From contig JACGCK010000027.1 of NCBI GenBank assembly GCA_014925825.1, positions 124,001 through 188,000 on the forward strand: a stretch of 64,000 bases of DNA, written 5' to 3'. Origin of the DNA: Pholiota molesta (lineage: Eukaryota; Basidiomycota; Agaricomycetes; Agaricales; Strophariaceae). The position numbers and the translations under genes are program-made. The notes under the pieces are model-generated. The model saw nothing but the letters and a program-made list of their open reading frames with translations. It did no database searches and had not been told where the DNA came from. Below are positions 21,230 to 34,600 of the stretch, piece by piece (positions within the stretch are counted from its first letter, which is position 1; the number at the start of each line of letters is the position of its first letter).

Positions 21230-22940
21230 GACTCCTCCCGATATTCTAGAAAACGCTTCTGTATTATCAATCTGAGCGCGGAGTCTGACTGTAAGTATTG
21301 CTTGCTTTATCTCTACGGAAATGAAAATATCCCTGTCGGATTACACGGAATTGGCCATCGCCCTGCAGACAACTAACTACAGGCCGACTACTACAGGCGC
21401 TTTCCGCGGTCTCGCGCACATGAAAACACCTTTGCTATGGGCTGGAGCGAAGATTGCAGCCAAAAACGACCCACCCCGAATTCCCTCCAAAATCAACGAG
21501 CCGCTGGTGTTTCCAACCCCAGACGTCGAGGACGCTGCCAACTATGTACCTCGCCAACGCCACCCACATTAATCGTCCGGACAGCGAAAACGTACTCAAG
21601 TACACACCGCTGAAGTCCTCGGCTGCGTGGTGGCGCAGGAGCCTCTGAAGATGCATGTCAATCTCTGTTCATCGATGCCGTCGTAGGAAGATCAAGAAAA
21701 TCCACGAGGTTTTTTGGAGGACGACCAGGAACAGAGGAGGGCCGTCGAGGCTGCTGGGGAACTTGTAGGCGACGTCGAGGGCAAGATGCTCGAGCGTGCA
21801 GTGGATTGGTGCCCTCCTCAATGCTGCTGAACCCACCGCTGACGCTGACAACAATGACGCGCATCCGGCCGGCGCGGGCAGATGCGCCGGTCGCTGGGGA
21901 TCGTTTTAGGCGGCGGGGCTGTTGAGGACGAGTTGGTGCGAGTGAACAAAGTAGATGAGGTGGAGACTGAGGATGAAGGTAAGGAGCTTGCGAATGGAGA
22001 TGCGACTCGAGGAAATACGTACGTTGTCGCTGGATGGAATTAAACTTTTGAAGGTCGTTGCCCATTGGTTGCCCAGTATCATGCATGGGTACGATGAGAG
22101 ACTTCGACAGAGAGACCGCAGTTTCGATATCATGCTTATGCGCTTATAAGTACCTAAATTTCTAAAATCTTGGGAAGAATAAGTATAACCAAGTAAGAGA
22201 AAAAGATATGAACTTACAAGTCGCAGCAGCTTGTTCAAACAGCAACGACGTGCAGCTGCGACGGCACCGCGGGCATCGTCGTTGGCATTATTGGGCGCCG
22301 GCAAATGAGGAGGACCGAATCGGGCAGCAAGGGGGGAAACAGCCTCGAGGAGAAGGCGGAGCAGGCTGCAGGCCGTCTCTGGAGGCTCGCGTTGTGCGGA
22401 GGAATAGCGGGGTGTACGAACCGCGTTCGTCGTCGAGGTAGACGCAGAGCGGATGGCCATGGGCCTGGGCAGCGGGCAAGCGAGAGCTGGAAATGTCCTC
22501 AGGGACGCCCCGTTTGCGAGCAGAGGCAATGAGCTCTCCGCGTCGTCACGCCGTCGATATTATCGCATCGCCCACATGTGGCCATCCATGTGCGTCGATT
22601 CCTGCGGAAGCGAGTATCAAAACGGCTGCAGCATTGTGGGTGGCCGAGAGTGCGGTGGGCGAACGAGCGAACGAGCTCTTCAGTTGATTGATTTGGCCGT
22701 CACCCGTCGACCGATACCCTACGTCGACCTTCGACCGGCTCGTCTAGCATCGGCCTCCTCATGCATCATTGGCCGTAGTCTGTTCCAATCTGCCGTCTCG
22801 TCCGTCGCTTTCGTTGAGCTGTCTAGCCTCCTATTCGTTGCTAAAATGTATGTACGAGTGCGAATTGAGGCCGCTGCAGATGGGACGCGGAAGATAACAA
22901 GGTACAGTCATTCACCACCGTTTGAGACACCCTGCTGAGT
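21230..22940. repeat. Block C, copy 1, with gene relic copy 2 of 3
   Basis: The block is homologous to 43,715-45,900. It opens with an almost identical stretch around 'cctcccgatattctag' and 'gcgcggagtctgactg'. A plus-strand relic at 21,530-22,140 carries EVLGCVVAQEPLKMH-like and AAGELVGDVEGKMLE-like peptides in shifting frames, matching 6,620-7,210 and 43,970-44,600. The right half (22,200-22,900) is shared with blocks B. No intact gene is visible. Confidence 0.55.
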
Positions 22941-24438
22941 GATACAAAGGCAAATTACTCATTCATTTCGGACTTGTCTCCTCTGATTTTTGGGATTCAT
23001 ATTGGTACATATATATAATACCTTTGTACAAAATATCTAAGCCATACTGTTACTCAATCCAAAGATATTTGGATTGTAATGGATTTGTGAGACAAAAGTG
23101 AATATTAGATGATGGATCTCAAGCTGGACTGCACGGGAAAACTTCAAAGTTTTTCAGGAATCTCAAAGTAATAGACTATTAGAATACAACTGGTTGTTAT
23201 CCACAGCTCTGAAACCCTGCTGTTGCTCAAAAATTGGCAAACACATTGAATGGAGGAGGCTTTGCCCGAAATAGACTGAGCTGGTCACTCTGCGTCACAA
23301 ATCCTATTTCGGAGCTCATTGATTCGAGTGGGGTCAGATCCATACCATTGACAGAGCAACATGGTGAATCACGCAAATCCGACCAGTGAACAGCACACTC
23401 AAAGCATGGTGGACACTGGATGTCAAAAGATGTTCGGAGGCTGGCTGCTGAGTAAGGCTGGGACAGATGGTGCTAAGTTTGACTGAAGAAAGTCCTTTAT
23501 GGAGAAGGCTATCCAAAGATCAAAGGTGACGGGTTTCGAGCAAGAGAGCTAGGATGTAGACGACGATAGTAGGCGCAAGAGCGATGAGGGGCGATGAGGC
23601 AGGCAGTGGAATCGATGCTAGCGAGTGCTAGCGATGAGACGGACAGGCCACCACGATAGTGACTAAGCACTCCAAATTAGGCAGGTGTGACTCTGTCTCA
23701 TCCAGTGGTTTGGGGCTGATCCTGGGTCTCCGCGATGATAAGACTCGATCCATGTAGTACAGCACATATTTCCCACTTACAACAGCATATTTTATACAAG
23801 CCGATTTATATCTAACTTTCTGTCTATTCACAACTTACAGAGTTGTTGAACAAATGACTCCCAAGGTGGATCTTTATTTGGCTGTATCAAACGGTGGTGA
23901 ATGACTGTAAATAGTCTGGTCAATTCGGTTAACTTATAACGCTCCCAGCCGGTTGTGTGAGAACCTCGGAGTTTGAAACAGAACCGGATGGTAGCGAGCC
24001 TAACCAACTCTGTCCCAAGATACCACCCTCGCACGCATTTCCCCTCCAGTCGCCCTTTTCTCCACCTTCCACCTCCGCTGCGCGACACATGCCTGTTTTT
24101 CGTAGGAACTCGACATTGCCATTGTCGGCGACGACTTTTCCACCGCTGCCGCGCGCGTAGCATGCGTCTTCTCTGCGCAACACATCGCGTGCTCTGCGCA
24201 CGCAGAACGACACCAAGCAGCGGCCCATCAACAGCACTCATGGATCATTTTTGTTGAACTCGTTATCAATAGATAGGCACAAAAGATGGGCTTGTCAAGT
24301 ACGTCTCTCAAACGCGCCTCGCCTTTAAGTATAATTACTGAAAGAACATCAGTGCCCCTAATTTTGAACGTCTGTTCTTATTAGGAGTTATGCTTTCGAA
24401 AGCCATATAAAGCTCAAACTGCACCCATCTCGCACTTA
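22940..24438. other. Intergenic, no gene recognised
   Basis: The first half is AT-rich. Around 23,830-24,260 both strands are open (137 aa on minus, 94 aa on plus). Their amino-acid make-up is Arg- or Pro-rich and looks like a by-product of base composition. I find no conserved domain. TATAAAG at 24,406-24,412 may serve the gene starting at 24,439. Confidence 0.4.
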
Positions 24439-25018
24439 ATGTTGACCATGCGTCGCAGCAACCACACCTTTGGGATCCTCTCAATCACAGCACTTCTCGC
24501 CTGTAATGCAGGGATGGCAATGCCCGCCCCGTCACCGACGCCCGTGGCAGGCATACCATTTGTGAGCCTCTTCCCCTCGTCCACCCTATATTATATACCA
24601 CCCCATTTCGTCTCTGGTATCACGCACATGACTGATGCTTCATACGGTAGGCCCCGCGCGATGTGCCCGGCATCGCCACGTTCGCCCTCTGCGACGGGCG
24701 CAACCTCACAGGAAACTGCTTCAGCGCATCCATCACCCCCGCCACGCTCGGTCGCTGCATCGACTTCTCCGGCACAAATGCCTTCCTGGCCGACGGCGGG
24801 CTGGTATCGGTGCTGGCACCGCCAGGATTCACGCTTCTTCTAGCATCGTGGGTTGTTTGCACCTCCATTATCTCTGGTTGCGTCCATTGACCTTGCTTCG
24901 TGATAGCGAAAACAACTGCATCTTCACGCGGGGCACGAGCTTCAGTCTCGAAGGGGGGACCTTCAATATAGCGCAGACTCCGCAGAGCTTCGTGAGTTCG
25001 GTAGCGGTGGTCGAGTGA
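24439..25018 (+). CDS. Small secreted cysteine-containing protein
   Basis: Three exons (24,439-24,561; 24,651-24,847; 24,907-25,018) join in frame to give 143 residues. Both introns are GT-AG. The N-terminus has a signal peptide: basic MRRSNH, a hydrophobic core FGILSITALLAC, then an Ala-x-Ala-like site near GMAMPAP. The mature part has Cys residues in the pattern FALCDGRNLTGNC, GRCIDF and NNCIFTRGT, with regular Gly and aromatic residues. This resembles the two-motif layout of beta/gamma-crystallin-like secreted fungal proteins, but the assignment is by eye. It is short and extracellular, so an effector, toxin-like or cell-wall role is possible. Confidence 0.7.
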
Positions 25019-25534
25019 CATGGGCCTGCCACTCGGGCGCGCATGTACATAGATTCACAGCGTTGTGTAATGGGCGCCAATGACAGGTGCATGTGTCCGT
25101 CCATTATAAGATCCCTTACCCGAGCATTGTACCTGTGCACTGGCTGCGATATATATATTTATAGCGCGACTGTTGCACACCATCTGAGCGTGCGCAAGAA
25201 CGGAGTAGCGTTCGCGTCTCTTCCTCGTGGTGTGGTGACTTGATTGCATCTTATTCAAATCCTGTACTGGCTGTACTCGAGTACATAGCATTCATTGAGT
25301 CGATAGAAGCGTATTTGGTCAACAAGTATTCAATAATATAAAGCACACCTTCCCAGGTGTGAATTATTACATGTCATTCAGATGAGATCTTTCTGGAACA
25401 GCCTCGTGGCTGTTGCCACTGGAATTTTGCGGCGCCGACATGAGGAGTCCCAGATGCCCGTATAAACTTGAATCACTTCTGCCACTGTCTCCCACAACGC
25501 CTTACACGACATACTACATGCAGCCTAAAATTTA
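25019..25534. other. Intergenic between secreted protein and NLR5
   Basis: I see no gene here. The segment serves as 3' flank of the secreted protein and 5' flank of NLR5. Confidence 0.4.
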
Positions 25535-28299
25535 ATGAGCCGCCGTACGAAAATCCTGAACAAAGTCAAGACAATATTCGGTAGGGAGTCCTCTCGTGCA
25601 GGACATCCGCCAGAAAACAGCGTTCTTGTGAGTCCCGTTTATCGGATGGTAATCAGGTGGAGACTCCGAATCGCACTCATGCAGGAGTACGACAGCCCGA
25701 CTTGCTGATTGCGCCGGGTCCGCTTCCAGGGGGTGGAACTCATAACAGCAGGCCGGAATCGCTTAGAGAGGAAAACAGAGGAGGTACCAGCGCTGGTGAT
25801 GAGGTGTGTAGCGCGAATAGAGACAAGGTTCATTGGCTGACGCGCCAGATTTGAAGCGTCCGGAGGCGGAGGAGGGCAAAAACAATGGCGCAACGGTGAG
25901 TCCGTAGTGCGCAGAATTACCATTCGCTAAATCAAATGTTTATAGCCAGCACCTGTACCCTCAGACGGAGAGCGTATTATTGGGGAAACAGAGCACACGG
26001 TACCGAACGATATATTGGGAGCGCTAGACCACAAAGTGAGCTGGCCAAGCTCATACGACTCGAACGTTGGTGCGACTGACTCTAAAAACCCTTCAGCATC
26101 AAAGTACAAGTGGGCAAGAACCATGTAATTGGCAAGATGTCGGAGATGTCGACAGTAGTGAGAGGGTCCCCGAGATTCGTGTTATCAATGTGAGTCCAAA
26201 GTGCGCAAGAGAACGATCCAACCTCACATGCGAACCACGCAGCCAAGCTCCTCCGACCATCTTGATCGTCGCGCAGGGGTACATCGCGCCGCAGCCGGTA
26301 ACAACCAGGACGTAAGTCTCAGTTCAAAAGAACCTATGCTAATTACTAAATCCAGAAATAATAGGGAGAACTAGATGTCCCGTCGGGGCCACCAAATCCA
26401 ATGGGCCATTCTCTATCCGAATCCATGAAATTGGACAACATAAAGCATAGCGGCATTTCTATTGGGGGCGGCCCAGTCAACGTCAACAATATTTCGTTCA
26501 GTGGGAGCGAACGGATAAGACGTATGTGACCTTTAATAACGAAAGAGGGCGTTTCTCATCATAGCTTTGATATTTTTAGCAGGACTCAAGCTTCTACTAA
26601 AGCGTGTCGCAACCTCTGCATTCCATAATTCTGCTCGACGTGTCGATCCTCCTCGATGCCACGAAAATACCCGCGTAGCGATTCAGCAGCAAATTTACGA
26701 CTGGATTGTCTTGGATCTTCTCGTCCGCCAAACGTGGATCATGTGGATGCATGGGGCCGCTGGCGCGGGCAAATCCGCGATTGTGCAGTCTATTGCCGAG
26801 CTTTGTGAACAGGCACAAATCCCACTGGCCAGCTTTTTCTTTATTCGGACGGATGCTACTCGGAATTCCATGGCTCCCTTGATTGTGACGCTGGTCTATC
26901 AGCTTATTCAGAGCATTCCGCAGGTTCAGGAGGAAATATTAGGGATCATCGAGAACCACCCGCTTATTTTCGACCAATCGCTTAAATCCCAGCTCGAAAA
27001 GCTCATCATCCAACCTCTTCTTCGGGTGCGGGAACACTTCAAGGGCTTTTTTGTTATTTTGATAGATGGCCTTGACGAATGTATCGAGCGCGCTCATCAA
27101 GTTGACCTTATCAAGCTACTTGGCACCATTTCTCGCTCTAGGATGATCCCTGTTGTATTCCTAGTCGCCAGCCGTCGTGAGCCCCAAATCGAGGCAGCAT
27201 TCGCTCGCAAGGAGGTTTCTGATTCCGTTCGGACAATCCCACTCGACAATTCAGATATCGAACAAACCTCAGACGACATCCGACGCTATCTTGTTGACAA
27301 ATTCTGTGATATAAAGGAGACTCATCTTCGCAAGCACCACCTCCCTATCGATTGGCCCCCGGCTTCATCTATCAAGGAGATCGTGTCCAAGTCATCCGGT
27401 CAATTCATCTTCGCATCCGTCGTGATCAACTATCTATCATCCCCACGCGCCAATCCGGCTCATCAACTCGAAGTCATCCGCGGTATCCGTTTGCGAGATC
27501 CACATTCGCAGAATCCATTTGCACATCTGGACGCACTCTATGAATATATCTTCTCCCAGGTTGAAGCACTTGGCGAGGTCCTCCATATTATTGCGTATGC
27601 AATACTACCTGAAGGAAAAAGTGATATCAATTATATCCAAAGAGCCTTTCTGCTTGACCCTGGCGAGCTAGATGTCCTTTTCGCTGATCTGACGGCCGTC
27701 ATCCTATGCGAGCCCCCCACCCAGCGCAATACGCATAAGCTGATATTCCTCCATGCATCACTACCTGACTTCCTCGTTGACAAAACCCGTTCTGCACAAT
27801 ATCACATTGACCTCGATGAATACAGGGCAAACCTGTTATGCAGGTTCATCGAGAGGCGTCCTCCAATATTGGATGAGAATTTGGAGGCTGCAATAGATCG
27901 GGAACGGAGCCGTTTGTATGCGATTGAAAATCTCCTAAAAAAGGCAAAAGCAACAGAGCAGCTTCGTAGGGCATTCATGAATTTCAATTGCACTTTCTAC
28001 AGCAAAACCTTTTTTGAAGACTACTGGTATACGCTTGGTCCCAATATCCTTTCACCCTTGCAACAACTGGTATGCACCGTAAACCATATTTATACTCCAC
28101 ATCAACACATACTAATGCTATCCTATCACAGGATTTCAGTGACCAGTGTGAAGCATATCACCATGTCATAGACATATTTGCTGCAGAGTACGCAAAGTAC
28201 TACTGGACCTCGCTCGCTGATGATGTCAAGGAGGATGTAGAAAGAGAATCCCCCGACCTTGTGGCCCGTATCGAGCAGATTCTGGAGCAAGTAAATTAG
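25535..28299 (+). CDS. NLR5: NACHT NTPase protein without TPRs
   Basis: A second type of STAND protein. The N-terminus is split into many short exons. ATG at 25,535 opens a basic peptide (MSRRTKILNKVKTIFG) up to a GTGAGT donor at 25,628. Exons ending near 25,899, 26,037, 26,189, 26,318 and 26,521 give a polar, Pro-rich linker ending in GISIGGGPVNVNNISFSG. The connection between 25,628 and about 25,850 is unresolved. The main exon (26,583 to about 28,067) carries Walker A GAAGAGKS, Walker B FVILIDGLDEC, ASRREPQIE and a winged-helix-like tail. The last exon (about 28,132-28,299) ends EQILEQVN. No repeat domain follows, so the protein is about 680 residues. It lies opposite in strand to the NACHT-TPR genes and is not closely related to them. 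Confidence 0.7.
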
Positions 28300-28734
28300 G
28301 TTGCCAGCATTTCGCGAGGCCGCAACAACGTATGGTATATAATAATAATATATTGGGTATATAGATCGAAAACTGTATTTTCATCACCTGGGAATTCTTA
28401 TCATATTCATTGTACTTCGTCAATGATCCGCTTGAACACTATGAAATAAATGGTTAATCTCCTCCTATATAAGCAGCATATTCCGGAATATGCCTGAAGA
28501 AAGTGCACCTGCGGTCCTGCGCACATGCACACCCGTCCGTCTCGATTCTTACCGTCTCTTGCACACGTGTCAATACACCATCTCAAATACTTGGCGACAG
28601 AATGAATTCTCACAGCTTGTTGAAGCAATTTCGTTCAATCGAGAGGCCCTTCTTCTTCTTCGGCCAGCACCTCACCAAATCGCTCAATGCCGAGAGATCA
28701 TCTGGTTTCCGGGTGCTCCACTTTGGCTGCACTG
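28300..28734. other. Rearranged junction with an inverted TPR scrap
   Basis: Between NLR5 and pseudogene NLR4. At 28,615-28,690 a single TPR fragment reads on the plus strand (EAISFNREALLLL, RPAPH), opposite to NLR4 and to all other arrays. The rest holds no gene. Confidence 0.6.
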
Positions 28735-30425
28735 CTCCTTCGTTAGGTTGGTGAGAAAGACACCCCCTGCAAGGCAGTTGTCGTCTTTGAGAAGCCGTAC
28801 AAGTTGCTGGCCTGTTGCGAATTTTCCTAACTCAGCGGCACCATGGATCCAGCGGATCGATTGATCGCGTTTATCTATCCAGTCAGAAATTTCTCTTAGA
28901 ACCTCGTCGCGACTCCCATCCAGGTATTCAGCGGGTTCATAGCGGGGATGATTTGGAGGCCGTTCAGCGCCACGTAGTCTGATTCATTTCTCAGCTTCAA
29001 TGTGTTACTCGGTCAGAAGTCTGAGACGCACCGAATTTCTTGCTGAGCTCATTGACATCGAGGTGTATATGGATCTGACTCTCGTTCTAACAGCCATTCA
29101 GCACAGGGCTTCATCATGATGGTGACTTGACAAACCTGAAATAGTTTGATTGCATTATCTAGTCTTGTTCGAATGCCTTGAAGCGTATCCTTCTCCTTTT
29201 GCTGGAAGTAGCGCCAGAACCGATTCTGCCGAGTCAAATCGTCGCAATCCTTGGCTACGCCTTCCAAAGTCCTATTTAGTGGGCTAGTCAAATATGTTGC
29301 ACTCTGCAAATGCGGTCAATGATATTCACTTTGTAAATTTTTTGAGCGCTCGTTTGAGTTCATTTGATGATTCCGTTGTACGATCAGAACAAATCACAGC
29401 ACAGGAGATGGCGAACTCTCCAGCGGTAGCTGCAATTTGTCGCATGTCGTCGTAATTTGAGCGTGTTTGCTGAAAGCCAAATTGTGAATGATGGAAAGCA
29501 AAAGATATTGCAAGCACATACTTTGACAGCATTCAACAGATTGAGGACCCCTCCGATGACTCCTTGGATCCACGGTACGGGTATCACGGAACCGGCATCC
29601 TTTACGAGTGTGAGGATGGTAATACTTGGGCTAATGATCGCAGTCAGCAGCTTGGACAGGCGGTTCGAGAGCATAAAGTCACGATCATGGGCGAATAGAG
29701 CGTTTGAGGACTGGACAGTATGAGATTGGGTGGGCAGAATTGGAACCTGAGAAGAAAACGGACCTTGACTTTGGCGATCTCATCATCCACCATCCGCTTC
29801 AATGCGTCCAAAGATTGCACACTGCCTTTGAGATCCACGCTATTGAGCTTTGCAACCGTCCTAAACAACGACGTATGGAAGTGGTCAGAACCGCAAGTAC
29901 AGAAAGAATAAAGCTAGAATATTCTTACTTGATGAATTCTGTTACTGCTTCTGTGGCTTCAGCGCGGTGAGCTTCGGTAGCAGATATAAGTTGGACGCGG
30001 TCGCAGGTCTCCAGGATGCCAGTAAGCTGGAGGATGAAATGTTAGAGATGTTTATGCATAACGCATGGATGACCTTACTTAATCCCTTTCGTCCTTAGCG
30101 TGGATTCCGACAATGTGATGGATAAGCTTCTTGAGCTCGGGATTGTCTGCGATGATATAGGACATCGAGAGAACGGAGATATCTTTCTCGCACATTTTGC
30201 TCTTTGCGAAAGCCTTCTGTGGAGCGACAGGCGGCAGGGGTACATCTGGTGGATTGGCCGCCGCTAGGGCTATATTGTCGTTAGATGATTGTGATGGTAT
30301 GGGGGTTGGAGGAGGGGGTGGGGTTGCTGCTACGTTGGTAGTCGACCCTGCTGGTTGGGGAGCCTTCCTTCGCGAAAAATTCGATTGGACCCCTTTTGCG
30401 TTGCTGAGTTGGTTGCTTTACGACT
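28735..30425 (-). pseudogene. NLR4: truncated N-terminal half of a NACHT-TPR gene
   Basis: This minus-strand copy keeps the exon-intron layout of the N-terminal domain of NLR1-3. It ends abruptly near 28,735, just after the P-loop; most of NACHT and all TPRs are missing. Three lesions show that it is dead. The start ATG found in the other copies (…aaagcaATG…) is ACC here, near 30,412. Exon 1 ends in a stop where the others have a Gln codon before the donor, near 30,080. The Walker A reads GAAELGKFA instead of GAAGLGKST (about 28,835). An inverted TPR scrap lies beyond the breakpoint. Confidence 0.85.
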
Positions 30426-30790
30426 TACAAATCGATGTGGAAGAATAGAGGAAGAGTGTCTTGACACAACGGCTGCATTTATTGGTGCACTGCAGCACAG
30501 CACTGGCAGTGCCCCAAGTCGAGGTCATGTTGAACACGGGCCAATTGATGTCTGCAGCTCAATAGTGCGCTGCTCAGTTGCAGAGCATCTGCCAGTGTTA
30601 TCGAAAGTCAAGTCGTGGAAATTCGAAAGAGTATGTGCTTTTGATTTGCGTGTGCTTTTGATTTGCGCCAATCAACTTGTTGTCGTAGATTCGCGCGGGC
30701 ATAGGACAAATCAATGCATCGAAGACGGAGAAAGCGAGAGCTGATGTGTTGAGTGCACGATATCAAGCGTTGATATTATCACGTGCGGGA
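30426..30790 (-). other. NLR4 upstream flank
   Basis: Parts at 30,520-30,640 match the upstream regions of NLR1 and NLR2 (shared 'gttgcagagcatc' context). A short tandem duplication of 'gtgcttttgatttgcg' lies at about 30,636-30,667. No gene is visible. Confidence 0.5.
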
Positions 30791-30829
30791 TGACATCACA
30801 TTGATTTATGATCTAGGGAATTTCCCATT

Positions 30830-31510
30830 TTGTCACGGTTCCTTCTTGGTTCCTTCCAATCAGCTTCCAATCCATAGGGCTTTCTTTGATTCATGTACTC
30901 TACGGAAGGGAACTCTCTCAATATCAGCTGTTTCCCTAACTTTCTAATGTCTCCGGTTCTAACATAGACTACAGCACCGATACCTCGTCCAGAGGAACCT
31001 TTACACACTACAATTTTCCCTTGACCCTGCCGCCGAGTATGCACAGAGGGTTCGCCTACCCGCTGGCGTTATGCTAGCTGTATCGACGTACATGCAGCTC
31101 CAAACAATAGGAATCCACATTCGAGGTGCGAGACACATTGACGCCGGAAGGGAAGCCATGAATTTTAACCGCTTATTAGCAGATAGTCTCTCGCAAATGA
31201 CGCTTGCTATACTCCGCGACAACTGAATGTCAGCCCCCAAATATTCGCGTGGATGTACCTCAGCTTTTGAGGGCCCGACTTCTCCGACCCTTCCTGCGAA
31301 TTTTTTTGAGCCAGACGTCTGTCCCAACATCGGCTTGGCTCTAGTAAAACCGTACACGCACGACACCCACAGCCGCCCAACGACTAGCGAAACAATGACC
31401 GAGCACCTATCTCGTGCAAACCTGAATTCCCACAACCAGAGATTGTGCATGAACATGCCTGCGCTGCACGTAGCACAGGACGGGGAGGCCGGTAACGGAG
31501 GTATTTTTGA
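30830..31510. repeat. Block U, copy 2
   Basis: Direct repeat of 1,080-1,560 with an extra ~190 bp near 31,050-31,230. Its minus strand is open for 151 residues (31,456-31,001), starting with a hydrophobic piece and containing KKFAGRVGEVGPSKAE, a motif also visible in copy 1. I do not recognise a family and copy 1 is broken, so this is most likely a relic. Confidence 0.55.
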
Positions 31511-31639
31511 ACGCGGATGCTCTCTTCACCGTGCTGGGCGTTCCCGCCTTGATTATTACTTGGGAGTACTTGCTCTGTAGACAGCTGTAGATTATGGATC
31601 AGATTCTTCGAAGCGGCATCTGATACAATACACTTCATA

Positions 31640-34600
31640 CTTGACTAAAATATATCAAGACTTTGTGCTATGATCATGATGAACGGAAAAGCCGACAGCA
31701 TGTTTTTGCCTTCTAGCCTGTACTATGAGAGGCCGGCGCAGAAGACGGGGGCAATGGGTCTGCCTGCATGGCAACCACGCCGTGGGCGCGCGAGCACTTC
31801 CCGGAATCTCGACCTCATCCCCACCCTCGTCCTTTATAGCGGAGCGGACCGCCCGCAGGCGAGCAACAGCAATGGGCTCTCCTCGTCGTCGCGTCGTCCA
31901 TATATGGCCATCCATGTCCATCATGAAGCAGGCCCTCGCAGCTGCTAAGTAAGATTCCCGCGAATGCGAATATCAGGGGTGGGTGAGGGAAGCAGACCAG
32001 ACGGCGGAGACGAGGTTGAGGTAAAAGCGGAGATAACGGGCCGTGATAGGTGCAAAAGTGCGCACACGACTCCGACCTGTGGATAGTAGTAGTGGGGTAA
32101 CCTATGCGCGAGCGAGCTGTAGACGCCAAGGCGGCGGCAGCAGCAGCAGCTGGGTAGCCGAACGTGCAGTGGGCGAACGAGCTCGACGCGGCCGGCGAGG
32201 AGGTGGTTGGTCGGCCGCTGCTGAATGGATGCGGCGGGCAGCATTGCCTTGTCCGTCACACCGTCAAATCTGTCGACCCGTCGACCATCACCCCATCCAT
32301 TTTGCCTCGCCTACCAACAACCTCGTCCATCGTCACATCCGCCATCTCCATGGGATTATCTGGCCCTCTGTTGGTCGTCTGCCTTCTTTTATGCGTAAGG
32401 CAAAACACGACGGATGCGAGCGCCATTAGATCGGGCCCAGTTTATGAACGGCTAAAAGCCGTCCAACTGCACGAGGTATAGGTACGAGTGACATAGATCG
32501 CCGAATCACCACTAGAACGCAAGGGGGCAGCAGGCCTCAGGTCTCAGGGACGAGGAAGACGGAAAAGAACGATGAAGAACCAGGTTAGGGCACGAGGGGC
32601 GGGAAAGTGAGCAGACAGCTCAGTAGATTCGAAGTAACGAAGAACGGCGGCGGCATATGCTGAGGGTGAAGATGGGCAGCGCGGGCGGCTTGTTTGATCG
32701 GAGACGGATGTGATGCATGGGAGTCGTATAATGTCCGGTTGTAGCCGCCTTACTATTGCGCGTCGACAAATGCGGTGGGCGGAATGGGGCTACATGGACG
32801 ACCACGATATTCTCGACAAGCAGCGAAGAAGGCCGCAGGCAGTCTGGAAGCTCGAGATCGCCGGAGGATGGGTGCTGGGATGTCCAAACGGGTGCGGATG
32901 CCATCCATGAGAGAAAGGGCGGCTCCCAGACGGCAGAGCGGAAGGCCAACTCGCGCACAGGCAACATGACGGTGGGCGGTTGGAAACGGAGGTGGGCAAG
33001 AGCAATTGCCGAGAGGTAGGCTAGGGCGAAATGGGCCGACAAGGTAGAAAAATGTACGACCGTGCGCGAATCGAAGTTGCCTCATGCAGAGGACAGACGC
33101 GTTCGAACTCGCGGCACGGTGTCGTTGGCTGAGCAGAGGTTGCGTGATAGCGATGATTAGTCGGGCATTCCATCTCTCGGGTGGACGTTGAATGGTTACT
33201 TGCCTGCTCCAGTGTCCATCTGATACGATGCAGCGCGCAACGACATCAACAACCTCGCATATATATTATGCGACTATAAGACACGCGCTGCCCAAACGAG
33301 AGACGATTCAAATTTCAGACAAAGTCCGAGGGCAGTCTTTCAGGCGCGTCGAATTGACGCGGATGGCGCAGAAGGATGGCATGCGCATCATCGATGCTGT
33401 AGGCGTCGTCTTGTGGTCTGCATTGTTGTCATTAGGGCGGCGTAGTTGTAGTCAGTTACAGGCAGGTCGGGTCCATCGTCCATGCTATCGTAGCGCAGGG
33501 CGACATCCCATAGGAGTAAATATCAGGACAGTTTTGGCTGCATTGGCATGCGGAGGCGGGCGAGAGCGAGACGGGTGGCTCTGGAGGCTGGTGGTTGGAG
33601 ACCGAGGCACTGGGTGCCAGGGAAGGTGTAAGGAGCAAGGCGGGAACCCGGGCCGGTGTCACTTCACGTCATTTAACCAAGTTGTTGAAGTTGCTTTGTC
33701 TTCCCGGGCCTCATCTTCCTACTCCATCACAGGTTTAGTGGGTTTACTGACTGGATTCATGGGCACAAAATTCCAGTTTATCTGACGCGCATTGATAGTG
33801 AATAGGGCCTGTACCCCAGCCACACAGAAAGGACGCAATTTCGGGTGATCACCGGCTTTCACTGCATCGCAACTGCATCGTTGGATACAACCTATGGTCC
33901 ATGAATATGTCGTCTTTGGTGAGTCCTCTCTGGCATAATGACTGTAGCGATCTTCCTCTGATCGTTTTGCGCTCCTCGGTAGGTCGCGGTGGGAGGTCCA
34001 TACCGACGTAGCTAGCCCTTCCTCACAACGGCGTCTAGCAAATTCCGCCTGTCCTCTGCTCTTACCTGCCGCTCGCAAACCACCCTCGAAACGGTTGTAA
34101 TTTATGTTCAGTAGCTCCGCTAGACTGCTCACTCCAGGGGCCGCATGGACAATATATGTATCTCTCTGTCCTCCAACTCAAAAATACGAGCAGTACCATC
34201 CCGTGCATTCATCCCACCGACGTTTCATATCTCGAAAGCCGAACGCGAATCTGTCGATCCATGGCCCAGGCGCTCAATTATACATGACCATGAAACTTTC
34301 GTACGTATCCTCCTCCCATATGTTATTATCGTCACTCATATACTTTCTTCCTTCCTTCCTTCCTTCCTTCCTTTATTTCAGCAGTCCACAGGACGAGGAG
34401 AAACTGGTCGATCCTCAGGATTCTCTGCCTGGCGACATCCAACGACCTCCGGTCTAAACAATTTCTCCTTCCGTGGTAGAAACCCAGCGGCCAGTCTCGC
34501 CGACGTAGGCATATCATCGTCGCGTGGATCTGCCCTCTGATGTGGCCTGTCACTACCGCTGAGAGGAATCACCAGTTTAGCTTCGGCAGCTGGGCGGTTT

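Noticed and set aside
23828..24241. Opposed ORFs of 137 and 94 aa
   Set aside because: Both strands open together with biased composition, no domain, and no homologous copy to test conservation.
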